A stretch of 64,000 nt of DNA from contig JAFZKD010000024.1 in the NCBI GenBank assembly GCA_017553785.1, forward strand, positions 1 through 64,000. Reading direction: 5' to 3'. The position numbers and the translations under genes were made by a program. Positions 1-8,443 of the stretch are shown here, one piece after another. This DNA is from Muribaculaceae bacterium (GTDB lineage: Bacteria > Bacteroidota > Bacteroidia > Bacteroidales > Muribaculaceae). Below the pieces are notes generated by a model. The model made no database searches. It was not told the origin of the DNA and worked only from the letters and a program-made list of their open reading frames with translations. The first letter of the stretch is position 1. The number at the start of each line of letters is the position of its first letter.

Positions 1-1545
1 AAGGGTGAGACCTACACCTGGACCGTGACCGGCAAGACGGGCGATGTCATCACCATCTACTCGACCGACAGCAGCTACTCGCCCGACATGTCGCTGATCA
101 AGGTATATGCCGGCAATATCAATCTGAACGCCAGCGAGACCGGCGATGCCACCAGCCGCACCATCACCGGCATCACCAACAAGTACTACACCGTGAGCAA
201 CCTGACTGCAGGCGCCACCTATAATTATAAGGTGAAAGCCCTTTACACCGACGGCACCTCGAGCGCTTGGAGTAATGTACAGAGTGTTACCCTGAGTGAG
301 GAGTCGGTTGTAGCTACCCCGACGCTGACCGTAACGCCCACCAGCCTGAACATGAGCGCCAAGGTTGGCGGAACGGCTACCGCAACCTTCAAGGTAACGG
401 GTGCTGACCTTACCGGCAATGTAACCCTCACGCTCACCGATGCCAACGGCGTTTACAGCATCTCGCCGTCCACCATCACAGCAGCCAATGCCGCCAACGG
501 CGTGAACGTGACCGTAACCTATGCGCCCACCACCTATGGCACTCAGACCGCCAGCGTCGCAGTAGCCAGCAGTGGTGCAACGAGCAAGACGGTATCCATC
601 ACCGGTACCGCCAGCATCAGCAAGGCTAATCCCGTGCTGAATGCAGCCAGCAACATCAGCAGCACCGGCTTCACCGCTACCTGGAGCCACGATGTAGAAT
701 CATCCACGGTATCCAGCTACTCGTTGTATGCTACACGTACCGCAGTGCCCGACAATGACGAGCCCACCGGCTCCACCCTGCTCGCCAGTCTGGACGGCAG
801 CAACTACACCGGCAGCTATGCCAGCATCACGCTGACCTCGCCGTGGGGCGGCAGCAACGTCAAGGCAGGTAACGGAGCCATCTACACTAAGAACAGCTCC
901 TCGTGGTTCAGCTCGAGCTATGGCACCATTACCTACACCATCCCTAGTGGTTACAGCAACGCCACCTTCACCGTTCAGATCACTACTGCCAACACCAGCT
1001 ATGGTGCCGGCAGCATCACAGTGAAGTCGGCCAGCACATCAGCTGTAAAGCAAAGCGTCTCGAAGGGCGGAACCTACACCTGGACCGTGACTGCCAGCGC
1101 AGGCGACAAGATTACCATCTACTCGACCGACAGCAGCTACTCGCCCGACATGACTTGGATTGGCATCTATGCAGGCACGCTGAACCTCAACGCCAGCGTC
1201 AGCGGCGACCAGGCCGAATTTGTAGTCACCGACATCGATGCCGGCACAACGGGTATCACCCTGAGTAACCTGACTGAGGGCGCCACATACTCCTACTATG
1301 TTGTTGCCAACTACGTTGACGGCACCACCGGGACCAGCAATACCCAGGAGGTAACGCTCGTCACCGTGAATATTTCTAATCCCAACACTGCAATCAATGC
1401 CCTCATCGCCGATGGCGACGAGATTGAGTCGATCACCTATGTCAACACATCAGGCGTTCAGAGCAAGCAGCCTTGGGAGGGCGTCAATATCGTGGTAACC
1501 CGCTACAAGAGCGGTACGATGAAGAGCACCAAGAAATTGTATTAA
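1..1545 (+). CDS. Modular secreted surface protein with T9SS-like C-terminal domain (5' partial)
   Basis: The frame is open from base 1, so the N-terminus lies outside the window; about 514 residues are visible. Modules alternate: a beta-rich module with the motif STDSSYSPDM, a fibronectin III-like module (YTVSNLTAGATYNYKVKALY), and an Ig-like module. The first module recurs 354 codons later: bases 52-90 and 1114-1152 are identical. The same modules occur in the C10 protease at 26938-29340, so this may be the tail of a related exported enzyme. It ends in about 45 residues with the pattern GVNIVVTRY...KSTKKLY, like a T9SS type A sorting domain, rather than in dockerin repeats. Secretion and surface anchoring are inferred; the catalytic part, if any, is unseen. 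Confidence 0.75.
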   Translation, partial: KGETYTWTVTGKTGDVITIYSTDSSYSPDMSLIKVYAGNINLNASETGDATSRTITGITNKYYTVSNLTAGATYNYKVKALYTDGTSSAWSNVQSVTLSEESVVATPTLTVTPTSLNMSAKVGGTATATFKVTGADLTGNVTLTLTDANGVYSISPSTITAANAANGVNVTVTYAPTTYGTQTASVAVASSGATSKTVSITGTASISKANPVLNAASNISSTGFTATWSHDVESSTVSSYSLYATRTAVPDNDEPTGSTLLASLDGSNYTGSYASITLTSPWGGSNVKAGNGAIYTKNSSSWFSSSYGTITYTIPSGYSNATFTVQITTANTSYGAGSITVKSASTSAVKQSVSKGGTYTWTVTASAGDKITIYSTDSSYSPDMTWIGIYAGTLNLNASVSGDQAEFVVTDIDAGTTGITLSNLTEGATYSYYVVANYVDGTTGTSNTQEVTLVTVNISNPNTAINALIADGDEIESITYVNTSGVQSKQPWEGVNIVVTRYKSGTMKSTKKLY

Positions 1546-1584
1546 GGTATAGATAGTATTCACTGATATACATCACTAATCGTG

Positions 1585-1612
1585 AGGGTGGCGTCAAGGC
1601 TGGCGCCACCCT
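1585..1612 (+). terminator. Probable terminator after the modular surface protein
   Basis: A 9-bp inverted repeat (1585-1593 with 1604-1612, AGGGTGGCG / CGCCACCCT) lies 40 bases after the stop codon. The following T-run is weak, so termination strength is uncertain. Confidence 0.5.
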
Positions 1613-1669
1613 TGCTATTGTTATAGAATCATAATAATCAAAGAAAGACATATAAAAACCAAGAAAACT

Positions 1670-1700
1670 TTTGGAGTTTTATAAGTTTTCTGTAATTTTG
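1670..1700 (+). promoter_or_regulatory. Bacteroidetes-type promoter for the efflux operon
   Basis: TTTG at 1670-1673, exactly 19 bases, then TAATTTTG at 1693-1700, a full match to the Bacteroidetes -33/-7 consensus. It lies about 40 bases before the TetR start codon and probably drives the whole operon to 8338. Confidence 0.75.
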
Positions 1701-1738
1701 CAGCCCGAATACAATAGAGTTGAGAACAAACCATAATA

Positions 1739-2359
1739 ATGACTAACGACACAAGAGAACGCATCATTCAGGAATGCAACACGATGCTCATGAGCGTGGG
1801 GCCATCATCCATGACAATGGATAACGTGGCACGCGCGTGCGGCATCTCCAAGCGAACACTATATGAGATTTTTCCCGACAAGCGGACGCTCATCGGGGAA
1901 TGTGTGCATCGCCAGCACCTGAAAAAAAACGCCGAAGTCAAAGAAGTCTTCGATACCTCAAACAACTGCTTTGAGGCGATGTATAAGGTGTATATGCGCG
2001 CACGCAAGATGTACGCAAACACATCGATGGCGTTTATCAATGATATCAAGCGGCTGTACCCAGACATCTTCGACCAGCACATGGGCAATGAGAAAGTCAC
2101 TGTGGACGGTCTTTCAAGTGTGTTGCGCAAGGCACAGGACGAGGGACTGGTGATCAAGCGCATCAACCCCGAGATTGCCGCCTATCTGTTCGTGATCTCG
2201 ATACGCGAGCTTCATGAGAACTCCCATTTTGCCCAATACGGCTTCAAAAGCGACGACGTGTTTGACCACGTCTTCATCAGCTTCCTGCGCGGGGTCGCCA
2301 CCATCAAGGGAATCGAGATGATTGAATACCTTGAGAAGAGCCAATCCGAAAACCAATAA
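1739..2359 (+). CDS. TetR/AcrR-family transcriptional regulator
   Basis: A 206-residue protein with an N-terminal TetR helix-turn-helix (about residues 8-55; MDNVARACGISKRTLYEIF is the recognition region) and a variable helical ligand-binding C-terminal half. Length is normal for the family. It is the first gene of the RND efflux operon and is followed after 13 bases by the TolC-type gene. By family precedent it most likely represses this operon and is released by a pump substrate. The operator is probably near the promoter at 1670-1700, but I could not identify a convincing palindrome there. Family assignment is firm; target and ligand are inferred. Confidence 0.9.
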   Translation: MTNDTRERIIQECNTMLMSVGPSSMTMDNVARACGISKRTLYEIFPDKRTLIGECVHRQHLKKNAEVKEVFDTSNNCFEAMYKVYMRARKMYANTSMAFINDIKRLYPDIFDQHMGNEKVTVDGLSSVLRKAQDEGLVIKRINPEIAAYLFVISIRELHENSHFAQYGFKSDDVFDHVFISFLRGVATIKGIEMIEYLEKSQSENQ

Positions 2360-2372
2360 AACAAACGATACA

Positions 2373-3710
2373 ATGTTCAACAAGAAACTATTTTACATTA
2401 TCTTATTAATGTTGACAGGCGGTGCTGTGAGCGCTCATGCCCAACTGTCGCTCACACTTGACGAGTGCGTGCGCATCGCCTTGAACGAGAATCCCACCAT
2501 CAAGGTGCAAGAGATGGAGATCACCCGAGTGGACTACAGCCACAAGGAAGCGCTTGGACAGTTGATGCCCAGCATCAACTTGGCTGGCCAGTACACGCGC
2601 AACCTGTCATTGCAGACTATGTATATGGACACCGATGCCGGTACGATGGCCATCAAGATGGGAAGCGACAACACCCATAGCGGCGGTTTCAGCGCCTCTA
2701 TCCCATTGGTAGTGCCTCAGTTGTGGAAATCCATCAGACTGAGCGAAAACCAGATTCTGCAAAACGTGGAAGCGGCCCGTGCCAACAAATTGTCACTGGT
2801 CAACCAGGTGGAAAAGACCTATTATGCACTACTGCTGGCACAAGACAGCAAGCGAGTGATTGAGGAAAACCACGCCACCGCCAAGTTGAACGCCGACATC
2901 TACCAAAAGAAATATGACCTTGGCGCCGCGTCAGAGTACGACGTGCTGCGTGCCAATGTGGCAGTGACTAATCTTGAGCCTTCTATCCTTGAAGCCGAGA
3001 ACTCCATCAATGCCCTGATGCTCCAGTTAAAGGTCCTCATGGGCATGGACGTGAACACCGAGATTGCCCCGAGCCAGGAATTGAGCGACTTCAAGGGCGA
3101 CATGTATGCCCGCGCTTTGAGCAACACGATTGGTGCCGACACTACGCTGGCCAACAACACCACGCTTAAGACGTTGGACCTGCAGACCGACTACCTGAAA
3201 AAGGTGCTTGATGTGCAGAAGATGGCTTGGTACCCCACCCTGACCGGTAGCGCCAGCCTGATGTGGCACTCCATGAACAACGGCAGCCCGTTGAGTGGTT
3301 TCCGCTGGAGCCGCGCTTCGAGTGTAGGATTGACCGTAGCTTTCCCCATCTTTCAGGGCGGACAACGCTATTACAAACAAAAACAGGCCGAAATCGCCGT
3401 CGATGAGATGAAGTGGCAACGCGAGAATCTGGAACGCAGCCTGCACATGCAGGTCGAGACCCAAAACGACGCCATCGCCAAGAGCCTCAAGCAGATTGAG
3501 ACCAACGAAGCCGGCGTGGCTATGGCACAAAAAGCCAACGACATCATGCAGAAGAGCTTCAAGATCGGTGCCGCCTCGTTCATCCAGTTGCGCGACACCG
3601 AGGACGCGCTGATGGCAGCCCGTCTAGCCTATTTTCAGGCTATCTACAACTATTTGGTAGCCGAGAGTGACCTGGAATATGTATTGGGTAACACACACTA
3701 TGTGAAATGA
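2373..3710 (+). CDS. TolC-family outer membrane efflux protein
   Basis: A 445-residue protein. I chose the ATG at 2373 because a signal peptide follows directly (MFNKKLFYIILLMLTGGAV, ending AHA-Q); an upstream TTG in frame lies inside the tetR gene. The mature part has the two outer-membrane-efflux repeats, each with long amphipathic coiled-coil helices (for example QVEKTYYALLLAQDSKRVI), and strands such as PTLTGSASLMWHS. By family it forms the outer membrane channel-tunnel of a tripartite RND pump. It sits between the regulator and the periplasmic adaptor, 44 bases before the adaptor gene, which matches a complete efflux operon. Confidence 0.93.
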   Translation: MFNKKLFYIILLMLTGGAVSAHAQLSLTLDECVRIALNENPTIKVQEMEITRVDYSHKEALGQLMPSINLAGQYTRNLSLQTMYMDTDAGTMAIKMGSDNTHSGGFSASIPLVVPQLWKSIRLSENQILQNVEAARANKLSLVNQVEKTYYALLLAQDSKRVIEENHATAKLNADIYQKKYDLGAASEYDVLRANVAVTNLEPSILEAENSINALMLQLKVLMGMDVNTEIAPSQELSDFKGDMYARALSNTIGADTTLANNTTLKTLDLQTDYLKKVLDVQKMAWYPTLTGSASLMWHSMNNGSPLSGFRWSRASSVGLTVAFPIFQGGQRYYKQKQAEIAVDEMKWQRENLERSLHMQVETQNDAIAKSLKQIETNEAGVAMAQKANDIMQKSFKIGAASFIQLRDTEDALMAARLAYFQAIYNYLVAESDLEYVLGNTHYVK

Positions 3711-3754
3711 CAACAAATCAGAATAACTAAAACATAAAAATATCATCACAATCA

Positions 3755-4768
3755 ATGAAAACAAAGATTTTATTACCGATTGCATTGCTCGTCTTGGCAT
3801 TGGCATCCTGTTCAGGCAAAGACGACAAAAAGGCAACTGACATGAAGGAAGAACTGCCCATTGTCGAGGTAGTGACCATCGGTGAGCAGGCTGTCGCTCA
3901 AAAGAGTGAATACACCGGCACCGTCGAGGCGTTCAAGACCAATAACATCTCGTCAAACAGCGGTGCGCGCATCAAGCGCATCCTCGTTGATGTGGGCTCG
4001 CGCGTGGCTCGAGGCCAGCGACTGGTTATTCTTGACGACGTGAACATAGCCCAGCAACAGATTGCCCTCGCCAATCTGAAGCGAGAACTGGACCGTGCCC
4101 GCGAATTGGTTAAGATTGGTGGCGGCACACAACAGACTGTTGACCAACTCCAAGCGCAATATGACGCCAATGCCCGCGCCATCCGCACGATGCAGGAGAA
4201 CACTGTACTTACCTCACCCGTGAGCGGCATTGTCACTGCCAAGAACTATGACGCCGGAGACTTGCCCTCAGGCTTGCCTATACTGACCATTGAGCAGCAA
4301 CAGCCCCTCAAGGTGATTGTCAACGTGAACGAAACAGAGTATCCGAAGGTGAAACGCGGAATGCCTGTGACCGTTAAGTTTGACACCTATGGCGATGAAC
4401 TCTTCAACGGTCAGGTTTACCTCATCCATCCCACTGTTGATGCCACGAGCCGCACTTTCCAGGTCGAGGTGGCCATCACCAACCGCAACGACAAAGTGCG
4501 CACCGGTATGTTCGCTCGCGTGAACTTCAACTACGGCACAACCCATAGCGTTGTCGTTCCTGACCGCGCCGTGCAGAAGCAGGTAGGCTCGGGCGTTCGC
4601 TATGTATGGGTTTATCAAGGTGGCGAAGTCGAGCTTCGAGAGGTAGAACTGGGCCAGCGCCTGGAGGACCGCTACGAGATCAAGGGCGGCTTGGTACCCG
4701 GCACCCAAGTCGTTGTCGCTGGCGCATCGCGTCTGCAGGACGGCACCAAAGTCCAACTCAAGAAATAA
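3755..4768 (+). CDS. RND efflux periplasmic adaptor (membrane fusion protein), lipoprotein
   Basis: A 337-residue HlyD/AcrA-type adaptor. The N-terminus has a lipoprotein signal peptide with lipobox LASC (Cys19). The order is as expected: split biotinyl-lipoyl half (GARIKRILVDVGSRVARGQ), a short alpha-helical hairpin, the second lipoyl half (SPVSGIVTAKNYDAGD), a beta-barrel, and a membrane-proximal domain. The hairpin is short, as in many Bacteroidetes adaptors. It bridges the inner-membrane pump (4870-7989) and the TolC-type channel. A strong hairpin lies between this gene and the pump gene and could affect their relative expression. Confidence 0.93.
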   Translation: MKTKILLPIALLVLALASCSGKDDKKATDMKEELPIVEVVTIGEQAVAQKSEYTGTVEAFKTNNISSNSGARIKRILVDVGSRVARGQRLVILDDVNIAQQQIALANLKRELDRARELVKIGGGTQQTVDQLQAQYDANARAIRTMQENTVLTSPVSGIVTAKNYDAGDLPSGLPILTIEQQQPLKVIVNVNETEYPKVKRGMPVTVKFDTYGDELFNGQVYLIHPTVDATSRTFQVEVAITNRNDKVRTGMFARVNFNYGTTHSVVVPDRAVQKQVGSGVRYVWVYQGGEVELREVELGQRLEDRYEIKGGLVPGTQVVVAGASRLQDGTKVQLKK

Positions 4769-4797
4769 TTCAAGTTTTGCTGGCGGCAAAACTTGAA
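4769..4797 (+). promoter_or_regulatory. Intra-operon hairpin between adaptor and pump genes
   Basis: A perfect 12-bp inverted repeat (4769-4780 with 4786-4797) with a 5-base loop follows the adaptor stop codon directly. No T-run follows, so full termination is unlikely; mRNA stabilisation or partial attenuation is more plausible. Confidence 0.5.
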
Positions 4798-4869
4798 GTT
4801 TAGAGTTTAGAGACTCGAGAGAACTTCAAGTGGAGCGACCAGAGAAACTTAAACACAATAGATTCAGTT

Positions 4870-7800
4870 ATGAGTTTATATTCCAGTTCAGTAAAACGAC
4901 CGGTGACCACGATCCTCGTGTTTGTGGCACTGATTGTACTGGGTCTGTTCTCACTCAGGAGCCTGCCGATTGACCTGTTCCCCGATGTGGAGACCAACAC
5001 CATTATGGTGATGACCAGCTATGCGGGAACCAGTGCGTCGGACATTGAGCAGAACGTGACCCGTCCCCTAGAAAACAGCCTCAACTCGGTTGAGCATCTC
5101 AAGCACATCACCTCGAACAGCAGGGAGAACATCTCGATTGTCACGCTGGAGTTTGAATACGGCTACGACATCGAGACGTTGACCAATGACGTTCGCGATA
5201 AACTTGACATGGTGTCAAGTATGCTGCCTGATGATGCCAACACGCCCATCATCTTCAAGTTCAGCAGCGATATGATTCCTATCGTGCTGCTCTCGGTACA
5301 AGCCGATCAAAGTATGCCTGGCCTGTATAAGATACTTGACGAGAATGTCGCCAACCCGTTGGCGCGTGTCGATGGTGTGGGCTCAGTATCCATCGCCGGT
5401 GCTCCCAAGCGTGAGGTCCATGTTTATCTGGACCCCCTGCGAATGGAAGCCTACAACCTGAGTGTTGAGACCATCGCATCACTCATCGGTGCCGAGAACC
5501 GCAACATCCCTGGCGGCACCTTTGATATCGGTAACGAGACCTATCCCCTGCGCGTTCAAGGTGAATTCACTGACCCGCAGCAGATGGGTGCCATGGTCGT
5601 CGGCATGTCTCCCAGTGGCGGTATCGTCCACTTGAGTGATGTGGCGCGCATCGACGATTCACTGGAGGAGCGTGCCCAGGAGAGTTACAATAACGGCCAG
5701 AAAGGTGCGATGATCATCGTACAGAAACAATCCGGCGCCAACTCTGTGCAAATCTCGACAAAGATTGCCCAAGAACTGCCCAAAATCCAAAAGAACCTGC
5801 CCAGCGACATCAAGTTGGGTTACATTGTTGATACGAGCGACAACATCCGCAGCACCATTGCCTCGCTGGTCGAGACCGTGCTGTTCGCGCTGTTGTTCGT
5901 AGGTATTGTGGTGTTTGTGTTCCTGGGACGCTGGCGTGCTACCGTCATTGTGCTGGTGACCATCCCCATCTCACTGATTGCCTCGTTCATATACCTGTAC
6001 GTTACCGGTAACTCGTTGAACATCGTCTCGCTGTCGGCATTGTCCATCGCGATCGGTATGGTGGTCGATGACGCCATTGTGGTGCTTGAGAACGTGACCA
6101 CCCACATCGAACGCGGATCAGCGCCCATGCAAGCTGCTGTCAACGGTACCAATGAGGTCGCATTGTCGGTTATGGCTTCGACCTTGACGCTGATTGCCGT
6201 GTTCTTCCCGCTGACGCTTGTCAAGGGTATGACTGGTGTGCTGTTCAAGCAGTTGGGTTGGATGGTAACCATCATGATGGTGCTGTCACTGATCTGCGCC
6301 TTGATGCTGACGCCCATGTTGTGTAGCCGCCTGCTGAGGCTCAACGTGGGTGACACCAAGATATTCCAAAAGGTGTATGGCCCCATCCTCAAGGTGCTCA
6401 ACAAGATTGACGACTTCTATGCCAAGGTTCTTGACAAGTGCGTCGCCCACCGCTGGATCACCACTGCAATCGCGTTGGGTGTGTTCGTGGTCTCCATATT
6501 CCTGATGAAATTTGTCGGCACCGAGTTCTTCCCGACCAACGATAACGGACGTCTGGGTGTATCCCTGGAGCTCCCCATCGGATCGCGTGTGGATCTGGCC
6601 AAGGACGTCAGCGCCCGCCTTTATAAGGAGTGGACCGAGAAATATCCCGAGATTCAATCCTTCAACTACACCGTGGGCCAAGCCAGCAGTGACAACACGT
6701 ACGCCTCGATGCAGAGCAATGGTAGCCACATCATCTCGATGAACATCATGCTCAACAAGGCCAATGAACGCAAACGCAGCATCACCGAAATCGCTGGCAT
6801 GATGCGTGAAGACCTCAAGCATTATCCCGAGCTGAAGAGGGCACTCGTCAATGTTGGTGGTTCGCGCGGTGCAGGCATGATGGGCCAGAGCATTCTGAAC
6901 TATGAAATCTACGGTTATGACTTCACCAAGACCGATAGCGTTGCCCAACGGCTGAAACGCATCCTTGAGAAGATTCCCGGTGCTGCCGACATCAACATCA
7001 GCCGCAGCGACTATCAGCCCGAGTATCATGTGGACTTTGACCGCGAGAAGCTGGCGATGTACGGCTTGAACCTGAGTACTGCCGCCACCGCCCTTCGCAA
7101 CCGCATCAACGGTACGACAGCCAGCTACTTCCGCGAGGACGGTATGGAGTATGACATCAAGGTGATGTATGATCCTGAGCACCGCCGCAGCATCAGCGAC
7201 ATTGAGAATATCATGCTCTATAACGCAATGGGTACTGGTGTTCGCCTCAAGGAGGTAGGTGCCGTTACCGAACAGTTCTATCCGCCCACTATCGAGCGCA
7301 AGGACCGTGAACGCGTCATCACTGTATCGACCGTTGTCCAAGACCGAGCCATGAGTGAGGTCATCGCCGATGCCCAGCCACTCATTGACAAGATGGACAA
7401 GCCCGGTGACGTGATGGTCCAGTTGAGCGGTAGCTATGAGGACCAGCAAGACTCGTTTGCCGACTTGGCTACCCTGGGTCTGCTGATTATCCTGCTTGTA
7501 TATATCGTGATGGCCAGCCAGTTTGAGTCGTTCACCTATCCCGCGATTATCATGACCTCCATCATGTTCGCATTCTCAGGTATTGTGCTCATCCTGTTGT
7601 TGACGCGCACCAACCTGAACGTGATGTCAATGATCGGTGCCATCATGCTGATTGGTATTGTGGTGAAAAACGGTATCGTGCTCATCGACTACATCAACCT
7701 GAACCGTGAGCGCGGCATGAGCATCCGCCGTGCTGTAATCAACGGTGGCCACTCGCGTCTCCGTCCTGTGCTGATGACCTCCATGACCACCATCCTAGGT

Positions 7801-7989
7801 ATGGTGCCCATGGCTGTCGGCACTGGTGTGGGTAGTGAGATGTGGCGCCCGATGGGTATTGCCGTGATTGGCGGTCTTGCCATGTCTACATTGATGACCC
7901 TGCTGTTCGTGCCCACGATGTACACCATCTTCGCACTGACAGGCATCAGGCGCAACCGCAAGAAGATGAGCAAGGAACACGCTAAATAG
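4870..7989 (+). CDS. AcrB/HAE1-family RND multidrug efflux pump
   Basis: A 1039-residue inner-membrane RND transporter of standard length, with 12 predicted membrane helices and two large periplasmic loops. Seen: the N-terminal helix beginning near VTTILVFVALIVLG, the TM4 proton-relay acidic pair in GMVVDDAIVVLEN, and the TM10 lysine in GIVVKNGIVLIDY. All three are hallmarks of proton-driven RND pumps. It works with the adaptor (3755-4768) and the outer membrane factor (2373-3710). Hydrophobic drugs, dyes or bile-type amphiphiles are likely substrates by family, but the specificity cannot be read. It ends with a basic cytoplasmic tail. Confidence 0.95.
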   Translation: MSLYSSSVKRPVTTILVFVALIVLGLFSLRSLPIDLFPDVETNTIMVMTSYAGTSASDIEQNVTRPLENSLNSVEHLKHITSNSRENISIVTLEFEYGYDIETLTNDVRDKLDMVSSMLPDDANTPIIFKFSSDMIPIVLLSVQADQSMPGLYKILDENVANPLARVDGVGSVSIAGAPKREVHVYLDPLRMEAYNLSVETIASLIGAENRNIPGGTFDIGNETYPLRVQGEFTDPQQMGAMVVGMSPSGGIVHLSDVARIDDSLEERAQESYNNGQKGAMIIVQKQSGANSVQISTKIAQELPKIQKNLPSDIKLGYIVDTSDNIRSTIASLVETVLFALLFVGIVVFVFLGRWRATVIVLVTIPISLIASFIYLYVTGNSLNIVSLSALSIAIGMVVDDAIVVLENVTTHIERGSAPMQAAVNGTNEVALSVMASTLTLIAVFFPLTLVKGMTGVLFKQLGWMVTIMMVLSLICALMLTPMLCSRLLRLNVGDTKIFQKVYGPILKVLNKIDDFYAKVLDKCVAHRWITTAIALGVFVVSIFLMKFVGTEFFPTNDNGRLGVSLELPIGSRVDLAKDVSARLYKEWTEKYPEIQSFNYTVGQASSDNTYASMQSNGSHIISMNIMLNKANERKRSITEIAGMMREDLKHYPELKRALVNVGGSRGAGMMGQSILNYEIYGYDFTKTDSVAQRLKRILEKIPGAADINISRSDYQPEYHVDFDREKLAMYGLNLSTAATALRNRINGTTASYFREDGMEYDIKVMYDPEHRRSISDIENIMLYNAMGTGVRLKEVGAVTEQFYPPTIERKDRERVITVSTVVQDRAMSEVIADAQPLIDKMDKPGDVMVQLSGSYEDQQDSFADLATLGLLIILLVYIVMASQFESFTYPAIIMTSIMFAFSGIVLILLLTRTNLNVMSMIGAIMLIGIVVKNGIVLIDYINLNRERGMSIRRAVINGGHSRLRPVLMTSMTTILGMVPMAVGTGVGSEMWRPMGIAVIGGLAMSTLMTLLFVPTMYTIFALTGIRRNRKKMSKEHAK

Positions 7990-8044
7990 TTAATCTTTAG
8001 ACATCGGCCAAGAATTAGAGACTAAAAACCAAAAAGAAAACGAT

Positions 8045-8338
8045 ATGAAAGCGATATTTATAGCCTTTGATGAAGCCTACTATGACCGCATCATTGAGAA
8101 ACTGCAACTGCTCAACTGCCGCGGGTTTACAGGATGGCGCGAGGTGCAGGGACGCGGCAGCAAGACAGGTGAGCCACACTATGCCACCCACGCCTGGCCT
8201 TCAATCGCCTCGGCAATCCTGACCGTGGTTGACGATCGGCGGGTTGATGCCGTTCTTGACGAATTGCACCAAATGGATCTTGCGACGCCCAAACTGGGAC
8301 TGCGTGCCTTTGTACTCCCCGTAGAGCGCACCATCTAG
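8045..8338 (+). CDS. PG0541-type transporter-associated protein (P-II-like fold)
   Basis: A 97-residue soluble protein 55 bases after the pump gene. It resembles the small P-II-like proteins (PG0541 type) that follow RND operons in Porphyromonas and relatives: an alternating beta-alpha pattern (MKAIFIAFDEAYYDRIIEKL), a central loop rich in Gly, Arg and His (GRGSKTGEPHYATHAWP), and a second ferredoxin-like half. No signal peptide is present, so it is probably cytoplasmic. A regulatory or sensory role at the pump is inferred from position; no biochemical activity can be claimed. It is the last gene before a strong terminator. Confidence 0.75.
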   Translation: MKAIFIAFDEAYYDRIIEKLQLLNCRGFTGWREVQGRGSKTGEPHYATHAWPSIASAILTVVDDRRVDAVLDELHQMDLATPKLGLRAFVLPVERTI

Positions 8339-8360
8339 AAGTGCAATGACAACAATAGGC

Positions 8361-8404
8361 GCGGGGTTTGTCTTCCACTCATGGCAAACCCCGCCTTGTT
8401 TTTT
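8361..8404 (+). terminator. Rho-independent terminator of the efflux operon
   Basis: A perfect 10-bp stem (8361-8370 with 8385-8394, GCGGGGTTTG / CAAACCCCGC) is followed by a run of six T (8399-8404). The T-run overlaps the -33 box of the next promoter. Confidence 0.85.
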
Positions 8405-8433
8405 GGAGGATTGGCGTGTTTCGTGTAATTTTG
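8402..8433 (+). promoter_or_regulatory. Bacteroidetes-type promoter for the acyltransferase gene
   Basis: TTTG at 8402-8405, 20 bases, TAATTTTG at 8426-8433. The ATG at 8444 is only 10 bases past the -7 box, so the leader must be very short or absent. Confidence 0.65.
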
Positions 8434-8443
8434 CGCCACCAAC

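Noticed and set aside
1555..1738. A tRNA or small RNA in the gap before the TetR gene
   Set aside because: Only a hairpin and a promoter are visible; no cloverleaf or conserved RNA motif was found.
6286..7449. 387-codon minus-strand frame opposite the RND pump
   Set aside because: It is a shadow of the pump coding sequence, whose RND motifs are unambiguous; the antisense product has low-complexity His/Val/Asp-rich composition.
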